Of a DNA stretch of 64,000 nucleotides, positions 8,653 through 16,677 are shown piece after piece (the stretch's first letter is position 1; each line of letters starts with the position of its first letter). Under the pieces are notes generated by a model that worked only from the letters and a program-made list of their open reading frames with translations, did not search any database and was not told where the DNA came from. Source of the DNA: Streptomyces cellostaticus. GTDB taxonomy: Bacteria; Actinomycetota; Actinomycetes; Streptomycetales; Streptomycetaceae. The stretch spans positions 18,766 through 82,765 of the forward strand of contig NZ_JALLIN010000034.1 in NCBI RefSeq assembly GCF_023630175.1, read 5' to 3'. The position numbers and the translations under genes are program-made.

Positions 8653-9303
8653 TCAGCCGTTGGCGACCACGGGATAGCGTGGCTCGTTCTCGGCCATCTG
8701 CCGCAGCGCGTCCTTGCGGTCCCGCTTCGACAGGCGGTCGATGTAGAGGTAGCCGTAGAGGTGATCGGTCTCGTGCTGCAAACAGCGTGCGAAGTAGCCG
8801 GTGCCGCGGACCTTGATCGGGTTGCCCTTCTCGTCCTGGCCGGTCACCTCGGCGTAGTCGGGACGTGCGAGCGGCGCGTACGCCGTGGGCACGGACAGGC
8901 AGCCCTCGTTGCTGTCGTCCAGCCTGCGCCGGTCGGCGGGCAGGTCCACCAGCTTCGGGTTGCACACCACGCCGACGTGCCGGACGCCCTCGTCGTCCGG
9001 GCAGTCGTACACGAAGACCTTCAGGTCGACGCCGATCTGGTTGGCGGCCAGGCCCACGCCCTCGGCGGTGCGCTGGCTGGCGAACATGTCGGCGACGAGC
9101 CGGTCCAGCTCCGCCCCGAACTCGGTGACGTCCTCGCACTCCTTGTGCAGGACCGGGTTGCCGACGACCGTGATCGGCCGCGAGGTGCCCCGCTCACGCC
9201 AGGTCCCCTCGCGCTCCTCGCAGTCCCCCGTGTCGACGACGTAGCCCTCGTCGTCGACGGGGAGCACGCCCGCGTGCTGCTGATCGGTGTCCTGCTGCGC
9301 CAT
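8653..9303 (-). CDS. def: Peptide deformylase
   Basis: A 216-residue enzyme that removes the formyl group from the initiator methionine of nascent proteins. All three deformylase motifs are present: GVGLAANQIG (motif 1), NEGCLSVPTAY (motif 2 with the metal-binding Cys), and QHETDHLYGYLYIDRL (motif 3, HExxH). The start MAQQDTDQQHAG follows a GGAAGG ribosome-binding site. The N-terminal 40 residues form an acidic Asp/Glu/Gln-rich extension before the catalytic core begins near ITVVGNPVLH, longer than in the minimal E. coli enzyme and common in actinobacteria. It ends before a strong hairpin and appears to be transcribed on its own. Confidence 0.95.
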   Translation of the reverse strand: MAQQDTDQQHAGVLPVDDEGYVVDTGDCEEREGTWRERGTSRPITVVGNPVLHKECEDVTEFGAELDRLVADMFASQRTAEGVGLAANQIGVDLKVFVYDCPDDEGVRHVGVVCNPKLVDLPADRRRLDDSNEGCLSVPTAYAPLARPDYAEVTGQDEKGNPIKVRGTGYFARCLQHETDHLYGYLYIDRLSKRDRKDALRQMAENEPRYPVVANG

Positions 9304-9373
9304 GACCGACGTATGCCTTCCTGCAAGCCTTGGAAATCTCGGATACAGCCTAAACGTGGCCGGTCACCGGTGG

Positions 9374-10384
9374 TCAGCAAACCTCTTCGAGATCGCGCCA
9401 GTCCCTGGAGTCCGGGCTGTCCGCGACCCACCCGTCGAGCAGCCCCCGCACCAGCGGCGCCGGAGCGGCGACCCCGCACTCCCGCTCCGGCACCCAGAGC
9501 TGCCCGTCGGTGCGGTGCCCGAGCGGTCCGGGGTGACCGGGTTCACTGTGGTCGTGGGGGTCCAGGTGCACACCGTCTCCCTCGTCCGACGGCATCCGCG
9601 ACTCCGAGCACATCCGGCACAGCAGCCGCACCGAGGAGGACCAGTCCTCCGCGGCGAACCCGGCCTCCGCCGCGAGCTGTTCCAGCGCGTCCCGGTCCGC
9701 CTCCGTGGCCGCCTCCAGCAGCACCACCCAGGTGGGCACGGGCGAGGGCGCCCACAGCTCGATCTCGTCGAACACCGGGAAGGAGTGACCGGCGGACGTG
9801 GTGCGCTCGCCGTGCGGGACGCCGTCGTGCAGCACGACCTCCCCCCAGCGCCGCCCGGACGAGGGCAGCGGAATGGACAGCACCTCGATCCGCGCCGGGT
9901 CCAGCCTGCGGCCCCACACCACCTCGGCCTCGCCCTCCGGGGAGAGCCGTACGGCCGCGCTGCCCAGATCCATGCCGAGCGGTTCGCCCGCGGCGGTGGC
10001 GCCTCCGGGCACCCGCAGCCCGTAGGCCTGCCAGGCGCGGCGGGCCAGCGGCCAGTCCTGCAGGGCGGTCGCCGCGATGCCGACGTTCCACCAGTCGGGG
10101 GCGCCGGTCTCCCGGTCCAGCAGCGCCACCGCCCGCAGACCGGCGGCGCGGGCCTGCTCCCAGTCGTGCCGGAACTTGTGCAGCAGCGCGAGGTTGAACC
10201 AGGACTCCGCAAGCCAGGGTTCCAGGTCGGCGGCGCGTGTCAGCAGCTCGCCCGCGTCCTCGTACCGACCGTCGCCGATGAGCGTGAACGCCCGGTCGGT
10301 GGCCTGCCGCCAGGAGGCGGAGGGCCGGTGCCGTCCCTTTCCGAAGATCCTCACGATTCCCGCCTGCCAGTTCCATTTCCGCAC
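9374..10384 (-). CDS. Tetratricopeptide-repeat-like protein
   Basis: A 336-residue protein without a recognised catalytic domain. The N-terminal part contains TPR-like helical pairs (ATDRAFTLIGDGRYEDAGEL, AESWFNLALLHKFRHDWEQA, PDWWNVGIAATALQDWPLAR). The C-terminal half has a beta-rich stretch (VRLSPEGEAEVVWGRRLDP) and a cysteine/histidine cluster around CRMCSESRMPSDEGDGVHLDPHDHSE, which could bind metal. I prefer the GTG at 10384 (VRKWNWQAGIVRIFGKG); a TTG 45 bp upstream is also in frame. Transcribed toward def with a 70-bp gap. Function unknown; conserved in Streptomyces as far as I recall. Confidence 0.75.
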   Translation of the reverse strand: MRKWNWQAGIVRIFGKGRHRPSASWRQATDRAFTLIGDGRYEDAGELLTRAADLEPWLAESWFNLALLHKFRHDWEQARAAGLRAVALLDRETGAPDWWNVGIAATALQDWPLARRAWQAYGLRVPGGATAAGEPLGMDLGSAAVRLSPEGEAEVVWGRRLDPARIEVLSIPLPSSGRRWGEVVLHDGVPHGERTTSAGHSFPVFDEIELWAPSPVPTWVVLLEAATEADRDALEQLAAEAGFAAEDWSSSVRLLCRMCSESRMPSDEGDGVHLDPHDHSEPGHPGPLGHRTDGQLWVPERECGVAAPAPLVRGLLDGWVADSPDSRDWRDLEEVC

Positions 10385-10454
10385 AGTGGGCTGGCTTGTG
10401 CCCCCGGACACCCTCTCCCTCGCATCCAACCACGTACGGCCTCAAAGGCGCTCA

Positions 10455-11696
10455 TTACCCATGGGTTACCCCATCACCCGCAGGGTCGGACAGCGCCTGG
10501 GAGAGTACCCGGGCAAGGGATTCCACAACCTCGGGAGCGTAATCCCCCGCGGTGGCCAGGCGCAGCTCCTCCAGTGCCATGAGCGGCCCCTCGGGTCCGG
10601 CGTCGCGGGCCTTCTCCTCGTAGGCGTTCACGGCCCGGACGATCCGGGCCGCGAGCGGCTGCTCCGGGTAGGGGTCGGCCTGCCGCTCCACGACCGTGGC
10701 GACCTCGGCGTCCACCCCGGTCTGCCGCACGACGGCACCGCCGAGCAGCGCGATGCGCCGCTGGTCCTCGCGGGGCAGTACGGCGGTGGCTCCGGCCGGG
10801 ACCGGGTCGACCAGGCTGAGCTGGCCGATGTCGTGCATCAGCGCCGCGTACTCCAGCACGGTCAGCTCCGGCCGGGACAGGCCCAGGTCGCGGCCGACGG
10901 CGCGGCTGAGCGCGGCGACCCGGCGGGCGTGCCCCGCGGGGGTGCACCCCGCCACCTCGGTGGCCCGGGCCAGGGAGGCGATGGTCTGCCGGTAGGTGGC
11001 CCGCACGGCGGCGTAGCGGCGGACCGAGAGCTGGGTGAGCAGCAGCGGCAGGCAGAACACGGGCAGCGCCCACAGCCCGGCGACGGCGACCGCGAGCGCC
11101 ATCACGGCGCCGGTCGCGCACACGGCGAAGCCGATGCCGAGCAGTCCGCGCAGCTCGTCGCGCAGCAGCGGGCCGAAGCGCCAGCGGGTGCGGCAGTGGG
11201 CGAGGGCGGCGGCGAGGACGGCGTCGCAGAGCGCGGTGAGGACGAGCAGCGCGACGAGCAGCAGGGCGTAGGCGGGACCGTCCCAGCCGCGGAAGGCGCC
11301 CCTGTTGTAGAGGGGTTGGAAGCAGACGGCGGCGAATCCGGCGGTGAGGACGCGGCGGGCGAGGTGGTCGGCGGTGGCGGTGCGGCCGCACCAGATGTGC
11401 GGGACGCCGCCGAGCAGGGAGGCGGCGAGGACGACGGTGACGACCTGCGCCGCGCTGTGTCCGGTGGGGTGCCCGGCGTCGGGCCCCAGCAGGGCGTACG
11501 ACAGCGACCCGGCGGTGCCCAGCGGCGCGGTCCGGCGCGCCCCGGTGCCGGACCACCGGGTCAGCTCGCCGACCGCGATGAGCACACCGAAGGCGAAGGC
11601 GACGCCCGGGTCGTCGACGCCGCGCCACAGGGTGAGCGCGAGGCTCGCGGCTGCGGTGAGGGCGGCGCAGGCGTGGATGAGCCGGAGGGCGGTCAC
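10455..11696 (-). CDS. Membrane protein with degenerate HD domain (partner of the HD-GYP protein)
   Basis: A 413-residue protein whose GTG start overlaps the stop of the upstream HD-GYP gene (GTGA, 4 bp), so the two are translationally coupled. The N-terminal 220 residues hold about six hydrophobic segments; the C-terminal 180 residues are an HD-superfamily domain with HARRVAALSRAVG and LEYAALMHDIGQLS. The HHExxDGxGYP signature of active HD-GYP phosphodiesterases is absent; the corresponding region reads VVERQADPYPEQPLAARI. It may therefore be a non-catalytic or altered-specificity partner. The pair resembles the two-gene HD-GYP locus I recall from S. venezuelae (hdgAB), which I cannot verify here. 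Confidence 0.8.
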   Translation of the reverse strand: MTALRLIHACAALTAAASLALTLWRGVDDPGVAFAFGVLIAVGELTRWSGTGARRTAPLGTAGSLSYALLGPDAGHPTGHSAAQVVTVVLAASLLGGVPHIWCGRTATADHLARRVLTAGFAAVCFQPLYNRGAFRGWDGPAYALLLVALLVLTALCDAVLAAALAHCRTRWRFGPLLRDELRGLLGIGFAVCATGAVMALAVAVAGLWALPVFCLPLLLTQLSVRRYAAVRATYRQTIASLARATEVAGCTPAGHARRVAALSRAVGRDLGLSRPELTVLEYAALMHDIGQLSLVDPVPAGATAVLPREDQRRIALLGGAVVRQTGVDAEVATVVERQADPYPEQPLAARIVRAVNAYEEKARDAGPEGPLMALEELRLATAGDYAPEVVESLARVLSQALSDPAGDGVTHG

Positions 11697-13039
11697 CGGT
11701 GTGCCCCGCTGCGGCGCCCGGCGGCCGGCTGCTGGGCCGGGACCGTGTGCGGGGCGTCGTCGGCGGTGACGCCCGGGTGCCAGCCGTGCCGGCCCAGCGC
11801 CCGGACGAGTGCCGCGACCATGCGCGGGTCGAAGTGGGTGCCCGCGCAGCGCTCCAGCTCCTCGACCGCCACCTCCACCGGGCGGGCCCTGCTGTAGGAC
11901 CGGGTGGAGGTCATCGCGTCGAAGGCGTCGGCGACGGCGACCACCCGGGCGCACTCGGGGATCTGACCGCCCGCCAGCCCGTAGGGGTATCCGCTGCCGT
12001 CGAGCCGCTCGTGGTGGTGCAGGATCGCCGCGCGCGCCTCGCCGAGGAAGGAGATCCCGCGGACCATCTCGTGGCCGTACTCGGGGTGCAGCTCGATGAT
12101 CCGCCGCTCCTCGGGGGTCAGCGGACCGTCCTTGCGCAGCAGCCGGGTGGGGACGCCGAGTTTGCCGACGTCGTGCAGGATCCCGGCGAAGCGCAGCACC
12201 TCGACGCGCTCGTCGTCCAGGCCGAGTTCGTGGGCGATCAGCACCGAGGCCCGGCCGACCCGCTCGCTGTGGCCGCGGGTGTAGCCGTCCTTGATGTCGA
12301 CGGCCTGCACCAGGGCGCGGATGGTGGCCTGGTGGGCGGCCCGCTCCCGGTGGTACTGGGCGAAGACCCAGCAGGACACGCCCATCGGCAGCAGGACGAG
12401 CAGCGCGGAGACGGGGCCGTACCGGCTGCGCCACAGCACGGCCATCATCAGCCCGGCGAGGCCGTGCACCGCGACCGGCGCCAGCGAGCGGGACAGCAGC
12501 CCGCGCCAGGCCCTGTGCGCCGGCATCCTCTCCCACTGCCCGAAAGGTGTGGGCGGTATCCCCACGCCCGCGGCGCGGAGGCCGCCGTCGAGCGCGGTGA
12601 GCACCAGGCAGAAGGCGAGCACGGCCGCCCCCGCGGGCACCAGGGCGTAGGGGAAGGCGTGGGCCGCGACGGCGTCCCGGCCGCCGAGCGCCCCGTGGAC
12701 CCGGCCCGCGGCCCACACGGCGAGGGCGGGCTGGGCGGCCCGCCAGACGCGCCGGAGCAGGACCGGCCGGTGCTCGACGTGGACGAGCAGGGCGGCCGGC
12801 AGCGGGACCAACGCGGCGGCGGACGGCGGCAGCAGGAAGGCGCCGGCCAGCAGCACGGGGTAGAACGTCCCGCCGGATCGGCGCCGTACGACGTGCTCAC
12901 AGGCCGCGTTCAGCGCGGCGAGCAGGGCAGGCGCCCACCAGGGCGTGCGGGTGGCGTCCGGGGGCAGGACACAGAGCGCGGCGAGCAGGGCGACACAGGC
13001 CACGTAGCCTTGCGCTCTCGCCGGGACCGTCGCCTCCAT
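11693..13039 (-). CDS. Membrane-bound HD-GYP domain protein, putative cyclic-di-GMP phosphodiesterase
   Basis: A 448-residue protein. The first 210 residues contain several transmembrane helices; the C-terminal 200 residues are an HD-GYP domain: TRGHSERVGRAS, the catalytic LRFAGILHDVGKLGVP, HPEYGHEMVRGI, and the diagnostic ILHHHERLDGSGYPYGL, followed by VVAVADAFDAMTS. All metal-ligand histidines and aspartates of the family appear present, so hydrolysis of cyclic-di-GMP is expected, a signal that holds Streptomyces in vegetative growth by driving BldD dimerisation. It starts at ATG 13039 and overlaps the degenerate HD gene downstream. The sensing role of the membrane part is unknown. Confidence 0.88.
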   Translation of the reverse strand: MEATVPARAQGYVACVALLAALCVLPPDATRTPWWAPALLAALNAACEHVVRRRSGGTFYPVLLAGAFLLPPSAAALVPLPAALLVHVEHRPVLLRRVWRAAQPALAVWAAGRVHGALGGRDAVAAHAFPYALVPAGAAVLAFCLVLTALDGGLRAAGVGIPPTPFGQWERMPAHRAWRGLLSRSLAPVAVHGLAGLMMAVLWRSRYGPVSALLVLLPMGVSCWVFAQYHRERAAHQATIRALVQAVDIKDGYTRGHSERVGRASVLIAHELGLDDERVEVLRFAGILHDVGKLGVPTRLLRKDGPLTPEERRIIELHPEYGHEMVRGISFLGEARAAILHHHERLDGSGYPYGLAGGQIPECARVVAVADAFDAMTSTRSYSRARPVEVAVEELERCAGTHFDPRMVAALVRALGRHGWHPGVTADDAPHTVPAQQPAAGRRSGAHR

Positions 13040-13160
13040 CGCGCCCTCCCCCGAGCCGGTGCAGCCTCGGAGCCTAGGGCGGGATCAGGGGGGTCCGGGG
13101 TCCCATGACCCGATGATTAGCACGTTCGGGTGACACAGGCTTCACGCCGGAGGGCGCGGG

Positions 13161-13481
13161 TCAGGACTCCTGCGGTGTCGCCGGTCCGGTCGGCGTCCTG
13201 GTGACGTCGTGCTCGGGGACGCTCTGCCCGGAGCGGATCAGGTCGATCCGCCCCATGACCTTGGCGCGCAGGTCGGCCGGCACGTCGTCATGGCCGCAGC
13301 ACCGCTTGACGAGCTTCTTCACGGCCTGCTCCAGGCCGTACTTCTCCAGGCACGGGGAGCACTCCTCGAAGTGATGCTGGAACTTGTCGCGATCGACGTC
13401 CGGCATCTCGCTGTCGAGGAACTCGTAGAGGTGGTCGAGGACCTCACTGCAGTCCGTCTCGTGCGGCTCTCCGCAGCTCAT
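13161..13481 (-). CDS. rsrA: Zinc redox-sensing anti-sigma factor RsrA
   Basis: A 106-residue ZAS-family anti-sigma factor that holds SigR until disulphide stress oxidises it and releases zinc. Visible residues are Cys3, Cys11, His37, Cys41, Cys44, Cys61 and Cys62; the C11/H37/C41/C44 set forms the zinc and trigger-disulphide site in S. coelicolor RsrA. Residue 31, which I recall as Cys in S. coelicolor, is Arg here (DVDRDKF). The start MSCGEPHETD overlaps the end of sigR by 4 bp, giving coupled, stoichiometric synthesis. The C-terminal tail is Thr/Pro-rich and dispensable-looking. Confidence 0.96.
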   Translation of the reverse strand: MSCGEPHETDCSEVLDHLYEFLDSEMPDVDRDKFQHHFEECSPCLEKYGLEQAVKKLVKRCCGHDDVPADLRAKVMGRIDLIRSGQSVPEHDVTRTPTGPATPQES

Positions 13482-14344
13482 GAGCCCGAGCCTTTCGCTT
13501 CGTTCGACTCTCCGGCGCCCGCCGGGACCAGTCCGCGCTCGCGGGCGTAGTCCTCCAGCATGCCGCGCAGTTGACGGCGGCCCCGGTGCAGCCGGGACAT
13601 CACCGTACCGATGGGTGTCCCCATGATGTCCGCGATCTCCTTGTAGGCAAAGCCCTCTACGTCCGCGAGGTAGACGGCGATGCGGAACTCCTCGGGGATC
13701 GCCTGCAGCGCTTCCTTGACGTCCGAGTCGGGCAGGTGGTCGAGCGCCTGCGACTCGGCGGAGCGCAGACCCGTCGACATGTGCGACTCGGCGCGGGCGA
13801 GCTGCCAGTCCTCGATCTCCTCGGCCGCGCTGCGCTGGGGTTCGCGCTGCTTCTTGCGGTACGAGTTGATGAACGTGTTGGTCAGGATCCGGTACAGCCA
13901 CGCCTTGAGGTTGGTGCCCTCGCGGAACTGGTGGAAGGATCCGTACGCCTTGGCGTAGGTCTCCTGCACCAGGTCCTCGGCGTCGGCCGGGTTGCGCGTC
14001 ATGCGCAGGGCGGCCGAGTACATCTGGTCGAGGAACTCGAGTGCGTCCCGCTCGAAGCGCGCGCTGCGCTCCGCGGTCGACTCGGAGCCGGTCTCCGTGT
14101 CCGCGCTCATGCCCTGGCCCTCGGGCTGCTCCGCCTGGCCGTTGTCGGTCCCTGCGTCGGTACCGGTGACCGGACCCACCTCCTCAAGTTCCCGGACGGG
14201 ACCGAGGCCGGTCCCACCTGTTTCGGAGGATAGAACACCACCCGCACCCGCCGCCGCTCGAATAGGAGCGGTCCTGGCCGCGTGCAGCACCGTCCAGTCC
14301 AGGTCAGCACGGCTGCTGCGGCTCGGGCAGTACGTCGAACCCAT
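13478..14344 (-). CDS. sigR: RNA polymerase sigma factor SigR (thiol-oxidative stress), long-isoform frame
   Basis: An ECF sigma factor that directs the response to disulphide stress (thioredoxin, mycothiol and protease genes). Region 2 is visible as ALEFLDQMYSAALRMTRNP, then AEDLVQETYAKAYGSF and LKAWLYRILTNTFINSYR; region 4 as LPDSDVKEALQAIPEEFR, then VYLADVEGFAYKEIADIMG and GTVMSRLHRGRRQLR. The full frame from ATG 14344 gives 288 residues and has a good GGAAAGGAAG site. GTG 14179 gives 233 residues and removes exactly 55, the size reported for the N-terminal extension of the unstable SigR' isoform in S. coelicolor; ATG 14110 is a third option. Both isoforms are probably made. It overlaps rsrA by 4 bp. 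Confidence 0.95.
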   Translation of the reverse strand: MGSTYCPSRSSRADLDWTVLHAARTAPIRAAAGAGGVLSSETGGTGLGPVRELEEVGPVTGTDAGTDNGQAEQPEGQGMSADTETGSESTAERSARFERDALEFLDQMYSAALRMTRNPADAEDLVQETYAKAYGSFHQFREGTNLKAWLYRILTNTFINSYRKKQREPQRSAAEEIEDWQLARAESHMSTGLRSAESQALDHLPDSDVKEALQAIPEEFRIAVYLADVEGFAYKEIADIMGTPIGTVMSRLHRGRRQLRGMLEDYARERGLVPAGAGESNEAKGSGS

Positions 14345-14403
14345 GCGGCGGACTTCCTTTCCCCAAACGTCGGCGCTGATCCTTCAGCACTTATGCCCAC
14401 CTC

Positions 14404-14430
14404 AACAGCGGCCCGCCGCCGGGCATTCCC
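14404..14430 (-). promoter_or_regulatory. SigR-dependent promoter of sigR-rsrA (sigRp2 type)
   Basis: On the reverse strand GGGAAT (14430-14425) is followed after exactly 18 bases by GTT (14406-14404), matching the SigR consensus GGAAT-N18-GTT. The predicted transcription start is about 14397, some 50 nt upstream of ATG 14344, so this transcript includes the start codon of the long isoform and provides positive autoregulation. Confidence 0.85.
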
Positions 14431-14432
14431 GG

Positions 14433-15071
14433 TCACCCGAGTGAGCCGGTCCACTCCACGACACCGTCGGTGACGATCTCCAGCGCCCGCTCCTGGGTGA
14501 TCCCGGCGCGCCTGGACACGGCGAACCCGTGATCACCGCCGGGCACCTCGATCAGCCGGTGGGCTCCCCCGGGAAACTCCGCCGGCCTGCCGAACGGGTC
14601 GTTCCCGCCCTGGACGACCAGGGTGGGCACCCCGGCGCCGAGCAGTTCCGCGGCGCGGGACCGCTCCGGCCTGCCCGGCGGGTGCAGCGGGAAACTCAGC
14701 GCGAGCACGGCGTGCGCGCCCAGCTCGGCGGCGGTGCGGCAGGCGACCCGGGCGCCCGCGCTGCGGCCGCCGGAGACGACGGGCAGTCCCGGCGCCGCCA
14801 GCGCGGCCCACAGGCCGCGCCAGCCGGTGTCCAGGGTCTTGGGCGCGGGCGCGAGCCTCTTGCCGGCCACCCGCCAGGGCTGCTCGACGAGGGCCACGGT
14901 CACCCCGTGCCCGGGAAGCACCCGGGCGAGCGCCTGGAGGTCGCGGGCCTCGATGCCGCCTCCGGCGCCGTGGCTCACCGCGAGGACGAGCCGGGCCCCG
15001 GGCGCCCGGTGCCAGGTGATCCGGGCGTCGCCGGCGTCCGTCGGGACGGTCTGTGTGGTCATGGTGGTCAC
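14433..15071 (-). CDS. Alpha/beta-hydrolase of the KANL3/Tex30-like family
   Basis: A 212-residue hydrolase. Visible are the oxyanion-type turn SHGAGGGIEARDL near residue 35, the nucleophile elbow SGGRSAGARVACR (Ser in GRSAG), the acid region VVQGGNDPFGRPAEF, and the catalytic histidine in PGGDHGF. The set matches small dienelactone-hydrolase-like proteins of the TEX30/KANL3-like group, for which no bacterial substrate is established. It begins one base after the SRAP gene stop (GTG 15071; an ATG lies three codons in), so the two are very likely one transcription unit. Its stop lies just beyond the sigR promoter. Confidence 0.8.
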   Translation of the reverse strand: MTTMTTQTVPTDAGDARITWHRAPGARLVLAVSHGAGGGIEARDLQALARVLPGHGVTVALVEQPWRVAGKRLAPAPKTLDTGWRGLWAALAAPGLPVVSGGRSAGARVACRTAAELGAHAVLALSFPLHPPGRPERSRAAELLGAGVPTLVVQGGNDPFGRPAEFPGGAHRLIEVPGGDHGFAVSRRAGITQERALEIVTDGVVEWTGSLG

Positions 15072-15072
15072 G

Positions 15073-15888
15073 TCAGAAGAGTGTGCCGACTTCCGGCGCC
15101 TCCAGCTCCTTCAGCAGCTCCGGGCCGCCGTTGCGGACGTTGCTGACGGCTGTGGAGACCGGGTAGGCGCGCATCAGGCCGTGCGGGGGCGGGTCGAGCA
15201 GCTCGCGCAGGCCTTCCGGATCGGTGCGGGAGGGCTCCAGCCAGGCGTCCCAGCGGTCCGGGGTGAGCATAAGCGGCATACGGGGGTGGATGTCGGCCAG
15301 GGTGTGCGGTCCCTCGGCGGGGGCGACGGCGAGCGGAGTCTTCTCCGCCTCCGTGGTGATCACCGAGCAGGTGACCCACCAGGCGCGCGGGTGGTCGTCG
15401 GGCAGGGTCCGGTCGCGCCAGAACTCGTACAGGCCGGCCATCGCGAAGACCGAGCCGTCGGCGGGCAGCACGAAGTACGGCTGCTTGCGCGGCCGCTTCT
15501 TCTTCCCCTCGACCTCCAGCTCGCGCTCCTGGGTGCCGGTGACCCACTCGTAGTAGCCGTCGGCGGGCAGGATGCAGCGCCGGGCGGCGAAGGCGCGGCG
15601 GTAGGCGGGCTTCTCGTGCACGGTCTCGGCGCGCGCGTTGATCATCCGGGCGCCGCCCTCGGGCGTCTTGGCCCAGGAGGGCACCAGGCCCCATCTCAGT
15701 CTGCGGAGCTGCCGAACCGGACGCGGGCTCGCGGCGTCTTTCAGCGGACGGTCCAGGACGGCGTAGACCTCCTTGGTCGGAGCCACGTTGTAGTCCGGCG
15801 CCAGGGTCTCCTCCGGCTCCCACTTCTCGATCTCAAAGATTCCTGCGAGATCCTCGGGCCCACGACTGGATGCATACCGTCCGCACAT
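15073..15888 (-). CDS. SRAP-domain protein (YedK/HMCES family)
   Basis: A 271-residue protein that in this family forms a covalent thiazolidine link to abasic sites in single-stranded DNA and protects them. The protein must begin MCGRY, since Cys2 becomes the N-terminal catalytic residue, so the start is ATG 15888, not the upstream in-frame codon. Other family signatures are the conserved Asn in PDYNVAPT, LRWGLVPSWAK, INARAETVHEKPAYR with the catalytic Glu, RRCILPADGYYEW and the His in HPRMPLML. A Lys-rich insertion (EGKKKRPRKQPY) lies in the middle. It is divergent from the M50 peptidase with a 50-bp gap. Confidence 0.93.
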   Translation of the reverse strand: MCGRYASSRGPEDLAGIFEIEKWEPEETLAPDYNVAPTKEVYAVLDRPLKDAASPRPVRQLRRLRWGLVPSWAKTPEGGARMINARAETVHEKPAYRRAFAARRCILPADGYYEWVTGTQERELEVEGKKKRPRKQPYFVLPADGSVFAMAGLYEFWRDRTLPDDHPRAWWVTCSVITTEAEKTPLAVAPAEGPHTLADIHPRMPLMLTPDRWDAWLEPSRTDPEGLRELLDPPPHGLMRAYPVSTAVSNVRNGGPELLKELEAPEVGTLF

Positions 15889-15938
15889 ACGTGCCACACT
15901 GCCAGACTCCGGACGAGGACAGGGAGCCACTCGGTCAT

Positions 15939-16649
15939 ATGGAAAGCCTCACCGCCGGCCTCTGGGACCGGCTCACCGGTACCCAGCCGGACCCCGACCT
16001 GTGGGTGGTGCTGGCCACCGCGGTCGCCGCACTCGCCGTCGTCGTGCCGCACGCCCTGTGGCGCATATCCCGCAACGCCATCACCATCGCGCACGAGGGC
16101 GGCCACGGTCTGGTGGCGCTGCTCACCGGCCGCCGGCTCACCGGTATCCGCCTGCACTCCGACACCAGCGGCCTCACGGTCAGCCGGGGCAAGCCCCACG
16201 GACTGGGCATGATCCTCACGGCGGCGGCGGGGTACACGGCGCCCTCGCTGCTGGGCCTGGGCGGTGCCGCGCTGCTGGCCACCGGCCGCATCACCCTGCT
16301 GCTGTGGGCGGCGACCGCCCTGCTGGTCGTCATGCTGGTGATGATCCGCAACGCTTACGGGGTACTGACCGTGGTGCTGGCCGGCGGCGCCTTCCTGCTG
16401 GTGTCGTGGCTGGCGGGGCCGCAGGTGCAGGCGGCGTTCGCGTACGCGGTGGTGTGGTTCCTGCTGCTCGGCGGGGTGCGGCCGCCGTTCGAGCTGCAGG
16501 CCAAGCGGATGCGGGGCGGTGCGGGCGACTCCGACGCGGACCAGTTGTCCCGCCTGACGCACGTCCCGGCCGGACTGTGGCTGTTCCTGTTCCACGCGGT
16601 GTCCCTGTGCTCCCTGATCGGCGGGGGCCGCTGGCTGCTGGAAGGTTGA
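15939..16649 (+). CDS. M50-family membrane metalloprotease-like protein
   Basis: A 236-residue integral membrane protein with about six hydrophobic segments. The zinc-binding signature HEGGH lies in TIAHEGGHGLVALLTG at residues about 50-56, at the end of the first helix, and the second half is hydrophobic with a long charged loop (AKRMRGGAGDSDADQL). This matches the short actinobacterial M50B-like proteins that lack a PDZ domain. The ATG at 15939 has AGGGAG 13 bases upstream. It precedes aroA by 28 bp and may be co-transcribed. Substrate unknown; site-2-protease activity is an inference from the motif. Confidence 0.85.
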   Translation: MESLTAGLWDRLTGTQPDPDLWVVLATAVAALAVVVPHALWRISRNAITIAHEGGHGLVALLTGRRLTGIRLHSDTSGLTVSRGKPHGLGMILTAAAGYTAPSLLGLGGAALLATGRITLLLWAATALLVVMLVMIRNAYGVLTVVLAGGAFLLVSWLAGPQVQAAFAYAVVWFLLLGGVRPPFELQAKRMRGGAGDSDADQLSRLTHVPAGLWLFLFHAVSLCSLIGGGRWLLEG

Positions 16650-16677
16650 CGCCGGGCCCTCCTTATAAAGTGGCCCC

